A program made the translations under genes and the position numbers. From the NCBI GenBank assembly GCA_039942715.1, contig JBDVBY010000006.1, positions 806,001 through 870,000 on the forward strand: a stretch of 64,000 nt of DNA. Reading direction: 5' to 3'. Of this stretch, positions 61,084 to 64,000 are shown piece after piece. The DNA comes from JABDJX01 sp039942715. Lineage in GTDB: Bacteria > Pseudomonadota > Alphaproteobacteria > Rhodobacterales > Rhodobacteraceae. Within the stretch, counting starts at the first letter, position 1, and each line of letters begins with the position of its first letter. The notes under the pieces were generated by a model that did no database searches, was not told the origin of the DNA, and worked only from the letters and a program-made list of their open reading frames with translations.

Positions 61084-62018
61084 AGCGCCTTTGACACCAC
61101 GTATTCACGGCGCAACGTATAAAGCCCGGTTGCCACTATGATCACCGCTCCAAACAAGGTCCAACCGTCGGGCAGTTGATCAAAGACCAGCCAGCCGTAA
61201 AACGTGCCCCAAAGCAGCATAGTGTAGTGCACCGGTGTCAGAGCCACAGCGAGGCCAATCTCGAACGCCTTGATCACAAACACTTCGGCAACGCCCGCGA
61301 TCACGGCGATAAATGCCAACAGCATCATCTGATCGGCACTGGGCGTTTTCCAAAAGAACGGCAAAGGCAATGTTAAAATCGCACTGGCGACAAGTGCCGT
61401 GTAAACAACCGTGGTCGCTGTATTGTCCGTATCTGACAGGGCCCGCGAAATGATCTGACGGACAGCAAAAAAAAACGACGCCAGTATCAACAGGGCCGCA
61501 GCCGGATGGACCACGCTCAACCCGGGGCGAATGACAATCAATGTGCCGACAAACCCAAGGAAGACCGCAATCCAACGGCGCACGCCCACCGGTTCGCGCA
61601 AGACAAAAGCTCCCAGAATCGTCACCATAAAGGGCGCGACAAATGTGATCGCCACCGCATCCGCCAGCGGCACATGCACCACCGCCATAATGAAAAACGA
61701 CGCCGAGCCTGCGGCAACGCAGCCGCGGGCGATCTGCAATTTTGGGTGCGTCGTGCGAAAAATAGTGCGCCCATGCATCGCGATGAGTACGAAGGCGCCA
61801 AACAGCAGTCCCAGTTGACGTGTCCAGACGATCTGCACCGGGTGCAGCCCGTCGGTCAGAAACTTCGCCCCGGTATCAACAGCCGCAAACAAAAACATAC
61901 CAACACCCATCAGCAGGATGCCTTTGCCGTTCTCAACCCGTCTGGGCTGAACGACGTCTTGGTCAACAGGTGTGATGGTAAAACCTCCGGGTCGCGCAGC
62001 CCCATTCACACCGCGCAT
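61056..62018 (-). CDS. DMT superfamily transporter (EamA domains)
   Basis: 320-residue inner-membrane exporter with two EamA repeats, about ten transmembrane helices. The first repeat ends near IARGCVAAGSASFFIMAVVH and the second begins near FVGTLIVIRPGLSVV. Substrate unknown; family members export amino acids, riboflavin or other metabolites. ATG 62018 (MRGVNGAARP) is used; the frame is open further upstream. It converges with the TraB/GumN gene. Confidence 0.9.
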   Translation of the reverse strand: MRGVNGAARPGGFTITPVDQDVVQPRRVENGKGILLMGVGMFLFAAVDTGAKFLTDGLHPVQIVWTRQLGLLFGAFVLIAMHGRTIFRTTHPKLQIARGCVAAGSASFFIMAVVHVPLADAVAITFVAPFMVTILGAFVLREPVGVRRWIAVFLGFVGTLIVIRPGLSVVHPAAALLILASFFFAVRQIISRALSDTDNTATTVVYTALVASAILTLPLPFFWKTPSADQMMLLAFIAVIAGVAEVFVIKAFEIGLAVALTPVHYTMLLWGTFYGWLVFDQLPDGWTLFGAVIIVATGLYTLRREYVVSKALQRENSSNV

Positions 62019-62131
62019 GTACGTATACGCAAGACAAAACTGAAAACGCTCGGCTTTCACATCGTGCACCGGCATCACACCACCAGCGTTCTTGACTCGC
62101 ACACCCACCTCGCCTATTCCCCCTCCAACTT

Positions 62132-62206
62132 CCGGGAGCAATAATCTCCCGGTCCCGAGCAGGCCTCGGGATCGCCCCCCATCAGCGCGTTGCGCCCATG
62201 GGGGCG
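62132..62206. other. Three consecutive hairpins between the DMT and ffh genes
   Basis: CCGGGAG/CTCCCGG (62132-62152), TCCCGAG/CTCGGGA (62153-62171), then CGCCCCCC/GGGGGCG with a small inner stem (62173-62206), followed by TTTGGCGTTTT. The last could end a plus-strand RNA or sit in the ffh leader; from the minus strand it would be in the DMT leader. No known RNA family matched. Confidence 0.4.
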
Positions 62207-62269
62207 TTTGGCGTTTTAGCGGTTGGTGATTATGTCACTGGTCATATGGAATAAGGTGAAGGAGCCAAC

Positions 62270-63769
62270 ATGTTCGAGAACCTGTCAGAACGCCTTGGTG
62301 GTGTCTTTGATCGGCTGACCAAACAGGGCGCGTTGTCAGAAGACGACGTCAAAACCGCCCTGCGCGAAGTGCGTGTCGCCTTGCTGGAAGCCGACGTCTC
62401 GCTGCCCGTTGCTCGCGATTTCGTCAAAGCCATTCAGGAAAAAGCCACCGGCCAATCCGTCACCAAATCGGTCACGCCGGGCCAGCAAGTCGTCAAGATC
62501 GTCCACGACGAACTTGTCCATGTCCTCACCGGCGACGAAGACCCCGGCCAGCTCAAAATCGACAACCCGCCTGCCCCAATCTTGATGGTTGGTCTGCAAG
62601 GTTCAGGTAAAACCACCACAACCGCCAAACTTGCCAAACGTCTGAGCGAAAAAGACGGCAAGCGCGTGTTGATGGCCTCGCTCGACACCAACCGCCCCGC
62701 CGCGATGGAACAGCTTGCGATCCTAGGCGTACAAATCGGTGTCGACACACTTCCGATTGTAAAGGGCGAAGACCCGGTCGCCATCGCAAAACGCGCCAAA
62801 CAACAGGCCACGCTTGGCGGCTACGACGTTTACATGCTCGACACCGCAGGTCGTTTGCACATCGACCAAGAACTGATCGCCCAAGCCGCCGCGGTGCGCG
62901 ATGTGGCCAACCCCCGTGAAACGCTTCTTGTTGTTGACGGTCTCACCGGCCAAGACGCGGTCAACGTCGCCACTGAATTTGACGACAAAATTGGCGTCTC
63001 CGGCGTTGTGCTTACCCGCATGGACGGCGACGGTCGCGGCGGCGCGGCCCTTTCGATGCGCGCAGTCACCGGCAAGCCGATCCGCTTCGTTGGCCTAGGT
63101 GAAAAGATGGATGCCATCGAGACGTTCGAACCAGAACGCATCTCGGGCCGCATCTTGGGCATGGGCGACATCGTCGCGCTCGTCGAAAAAGCTCAGGAAA
63201 CCATCGAGGCTGAACAAGCCGAACGCATGATGAAGCGGTTCCAAAAGGGCCAGTTCAACATGAACGACATGCGCTCTCAGCTTGAACAGATGCAAAAAAT
63301 GGGCGGCATGGAAGGTATCATGGGAATGATGCCAGGCATGGGGAAAATGAAATCAAAGATCGCCGAAAGCGGCTTTGACGAAAAGGTTTTCAACCAACAA
63401 ATCGCTCTGATCAACTCGATGACCAAACGCGAACGCGCCAACCCCGGCTTGCTTCAAGCATCGCGCAAAAAGCGCATCGCCAAGGGTGCTGGCATGGAAG
63501 TGTCTGATCTGAACAAATTGCTCAAAATGCACCGCGGCATGTCCGACATGATGAAAAAGGTCGGCAAGATGGGCAAAAAAGGCATGATGCGTCAGATGGG
63601 CGGCCTGCTTGGCGGCAAAGGCGGCATGCCCGGCGCAGGTGGGGCCATGCCCTCACAGGCAGAAATCGAAGCGGCACAAGCACAAATGGGAAAGATGGGC
63701 GGATTGCCCGGCATGGGTGGTGGCGCAAGCCTGCCTCCGGGTCTGAGCGGGTTTGGTAAAAAGAAATGA
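62270..63769 (+). CDS. ffh: Signal recognition particle protein Ffh
   Basis: GTPase that binds the SRP RNA and nascent signal peptides and delivers them to FtsY. 499 residues. The N domain is followed by the G domain (GLQGSGKTTTTAKLAKRL, DTAGRLHID, TRMDGDGRGGAALSM), and the M domain is rich in Met and Gly (GMEGIMGMMPGMGKMK and a long Gly-Met tail). GAAGGAG precedes ATG 62270. The stop overlaps the start of the next gene (ATGA). Confidence 0.98.
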   Translation: MFENLSERLGGVFDRLTKQGALSEDDVKTALREVRVALLEADVSLPVARDFVKAIQEKATGQSVTKSVTPGQQVVKIVHDELVHVLTGDEDPGQLKIDNPPAPILMVGLQGSGKTTTTAKLAKRLSEKDGKRVLMASLDTNRPAAMEQLAILGVQIGVDTLPIVKGEDPVAIAKRAKQQATLGGYDVYMLDTAGRLHIDQELIAQAAAVRDVANPRETLLVVDGLTGQDAVNVATEFDDKIGVSGVVLTRMDGDGRGGAALSMRAVTGKPIRFVGLGEKMDAIETFEPERISGRILGMGDIVALVEKAQETIEAEQAERMMKRFQKGQFNMNDMRSQLEQMQKMGGMEGIMGMMPGMGKMKSKIAESGFDEKVFNQQIALINSMTKRERANPGLLQASRKKRIAKGAGMEVSDLNKLLKMHRGMSDMMKKVGKMGKKGMMRQMGGLLGGKGGMPGAGGAMPSQAEIEAAQAQMGKMGGLPGMGGGASLPPGLSGFGKKK

Positions 63770-64000
63770 TCACCTGCACCGTGCGATACGAGATCGATCC
63801 TGATCAGCTAGAGGTCTTCGAGACCTATGCGAAGTTCTGGCTCCAAAAAGTGCCCGAACTGGGCGGGCAACATCACGGATATCATATGCCGCATGAAGGC
63901 CCGAACGACATTGCTTACTGCCACTTTTCGTTTCCTTCCCTCGCTGCCTATGAAGAATACCGAACAGCGATGGCGGCTGATCCCGACTGCATCCGAGCCT
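63766..64000 (+). CDS. NIPSNAP-type protein (C-terminus cut by window edge)
   Basis: First 78 residues of a small protein: MITCTVRYEIDPDQLEVFETYAKFW, a ferredoxin-like start as in NIPSNAP/EthD-like dimeric alpha-beta barrels, then GYHMPHEGPNDIAYCHFSF and the helix AAYEEYRTAMAADPD. ATG overlaps the ffh stop (ATGA), so translation is coupled. Function unknown. Confidence 0.8.
   Translation, partial: MITCTVRYEIDPDQLEVFETYAKFWLQKVPELGGQHHGYHMPHEGPNDIAYCHFSFPSLAAYEEYRTAMAADPDCIRA

Noticed and set aside
1..64000. tRNA, rRNA, CRISPR array, insertion sequence or prophage
   Set aside because: Scanned for by eye across all intergenic gaps; none with supporting structure. A covariance or profile search could still find something.

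Overview
The window is a piece of an alphaproteobacterial chromosome, most likely Rhodobacteraceae (Roseobacter group). This rests on high-GC coding, Rhodobacterales-style versions of NAD kinase, PII/Amt and ZrgA-type zinc uptake, two small gene families I recall mainly from Rhodobacteraceae, and a clade-typical GC-rich twin-hairpin intergenic repeat. No species is named. The content is mostly core metabolism with short accessory patches. I see no rRNA, tRNA, CRISPR array, transposase or prophage.

Layout. 1-8.3 kb: Lrp/AsnC regulator (cut by the edge), trxB, an unusual reading frame joining an EPS-type MarR winged helix to the PAPS synthetase Sat/CysC, a glnK-amt nitrogen operon, and a class A PBP. 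8.3-15.8 kb: ihfB-lapA-trpF, a divergent sulfotransferase/GT14-like glycosyltransferase pair, a HIT protein and several small conserved unknowns. 15.8-24.6 kb: ilvD, CPBP protease, accD-folC, an aminotransferase, sseA with a GNAT gene, and a membrane protein resembling an inactive M48 peptidase. 24.6-33.3 kb: pyrimidine salvage operon cdd-deoA-deoB-upp, then maeB and prpE, the last preceded by an array of TTTGCAAA motifs. 33.4-40.7 kb: the least ordinary stretch. lepA sits among a methyltransferase, two unrecognised accessory proteins (one AT-rich), tiny secreted or membrane proteins, iteron-like repeats and about 690 bases without a convincing gene that hold an RNA-like nested stem. 40.8-49 kb: glyA, nadK, a DUF1127 protein, a sterol-desaturase-family hydroxylase, gnd, a TetR gene and a chromate module (rhodanese-ChrB plus ChrA). 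49-54.3 kb: rpsA, an unknown membrane protein, and groES-groEL under a perfect CIRCE element. 54.4-58.5 kb: Zur with a ZrgABCDE-like zinc uptake operon. 58.7-64 kb: MscS channel, TraB/GumN protein, DMT exporter, ffh, and a NIPSNAP-type gene cut by the edge.

Connections. Sat/CysC makes PAPS, the sulfate donor needed by the sulfotransferase 6 kb away, which is divergent from a glycosyltransferase; with the EPS-type regulator domain this suggests sulfation of a surface glycan. maeB and prpE both serve C2/C3 carbon metabolism, and prpE carries motifs of the ScfR/PccR type. Zur, its operator and the Zrg-like genes form a self-contained zinc-starvation response. The strongest candidate for something undescribed is the in-frame regulator-Sat/CysC reading frame with its 16-bp palindrome; the second is the structured, gene-poor region at 38.6-39.3 kb.
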